From Candidatus Woesearchaeota archaeon (GTDB taxonomy: Archaea > Nanobdellota > Nanobdellia > Woesearchaeales > JACRKL01), in assembly GCA_016219795.1 (NCBI GenBank), contig JACRKK010000052.1:1-30727 (forward strand): DNA of 30,727 bases, in the 5' to 3' direction. The notes beneath the pieces were generated by a model, which saw nothing but the letters and a program-made list of their open reading frames with translations, searched no databases and was not told where the DNA came from. The first letter of the stretch is position 1; the number at the start of each line of letters is the position of its first letter. The position numbers and the translations under genes were made by a program. Positions 30,727-30,727 of this stretch are shown one piece after another.

Positions 30727-30727
30727 A

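Noticed and set aside
1..30727. CRISPR arrays, ribosomal RNA genes, prophage genes and defence islands.
   Set aside because: No regularly spaced repeats, rRNA or phage structural genes were seen; the only defence-like pair is the HEPN/MNT module.
1..30727. Reading the whole window as one composite transposon.
   Set aside because: The flanking IS ends are inverted and inward-reading and would allow it, but the cargo is essential genes (TFE, rpoL, tRNA), which argues for an assembly boundary instead.

Overview
The window is archaeal. It encodes transcription factor E (TFE-alpha) and RNA polymerase subunit Rpo11/L, a tRNA-Val without an encoded 3' CCA, archaeal-type AMP phosphorylase and FAD synthase (RibL), and nearly every transcription unit has an A/T-rich TATA box about 24-29 bp upstream of the start codon. 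Most transcripts therefore look leaderless; genes with a longer leader, and some inside operons, carry a GGAGG/GGTG-type Shine-Dalgarno instead. The very compact layout (4-29 bp overlaps) and many small helical or membrane proteins suggest a DPANN-type lineage (Woesearchaeota-like), but I cannot prove the lineage from sequence alone. Several genes (GltBD glutamate synthase, a GGDEF protein, a ceruloplasmin-like ferroxidase with an FTR1 permease) are better known from bacteria or eukaryotes.

Layout. 1-137 and 30590-30726 are a perfect 137-bp inverted repeat: the inward-facing 3' end of the same insertion sequence, including the last 40 codons of a transposase, so the window is probably a contig bounded by two IS copies. 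138-1608 holds a hairpin, two tiny TATA-supported genes and a 7-TM/winged-helix pair. 1623-10980 is a minus-strand block: AI-2E-type permease, AMP phosphorylase, dCTP deaminase, GltB, GltD. 11104-12649 holds tRNA-Val, TFE and two small membrane proteins. 12692-14274 is thiE-thiL. 14271-15950 (minus) is rpoL, AMMECR1 and NAD kinase. 16048-19327 holds a soluble GGDEF protein, an unknown protein and an NAD-dependent epimerase. 19330-20378 is a HEPN/MNT pair. 20581-21225 is a secreted Cys-rich protein with a strongly structured leader. 21330-22592 is a DUF4143-type ATPase. 22626-25189 is an iron uptake locus: two-domain multicopper oxidase plus FTR1 permease, divergent from a winged-helix/PAS regulator, with tandem 13-bp palindromes between the two promoters. 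25161-27640 is a GH57 hydrolase and a glycogen-synthase-like glycosyltransferase. 27860-30587 is pyruvate kinase, branched-chain aminotransferase and RibL.

How it fits together: the genes describe nitrogen assimilation (GOGAT, aminotransferase), nucleotide and cofactor supply (AMP phosphorylase, Dcd, ThiE/ThiL, NAD kinase, RibL), storage glucan and lower glycolysis (GH57, glycosyltransferase, pyruvate kinase) and oxidative high-affinity iron uptake. The most novel-looking parts are the iron locus with its candidate operator, the nested-hairpin leader of the Cys-rich protein, the archaeal GGDEF protein, and paired hairpins between tRNA-Val and the permease gene.
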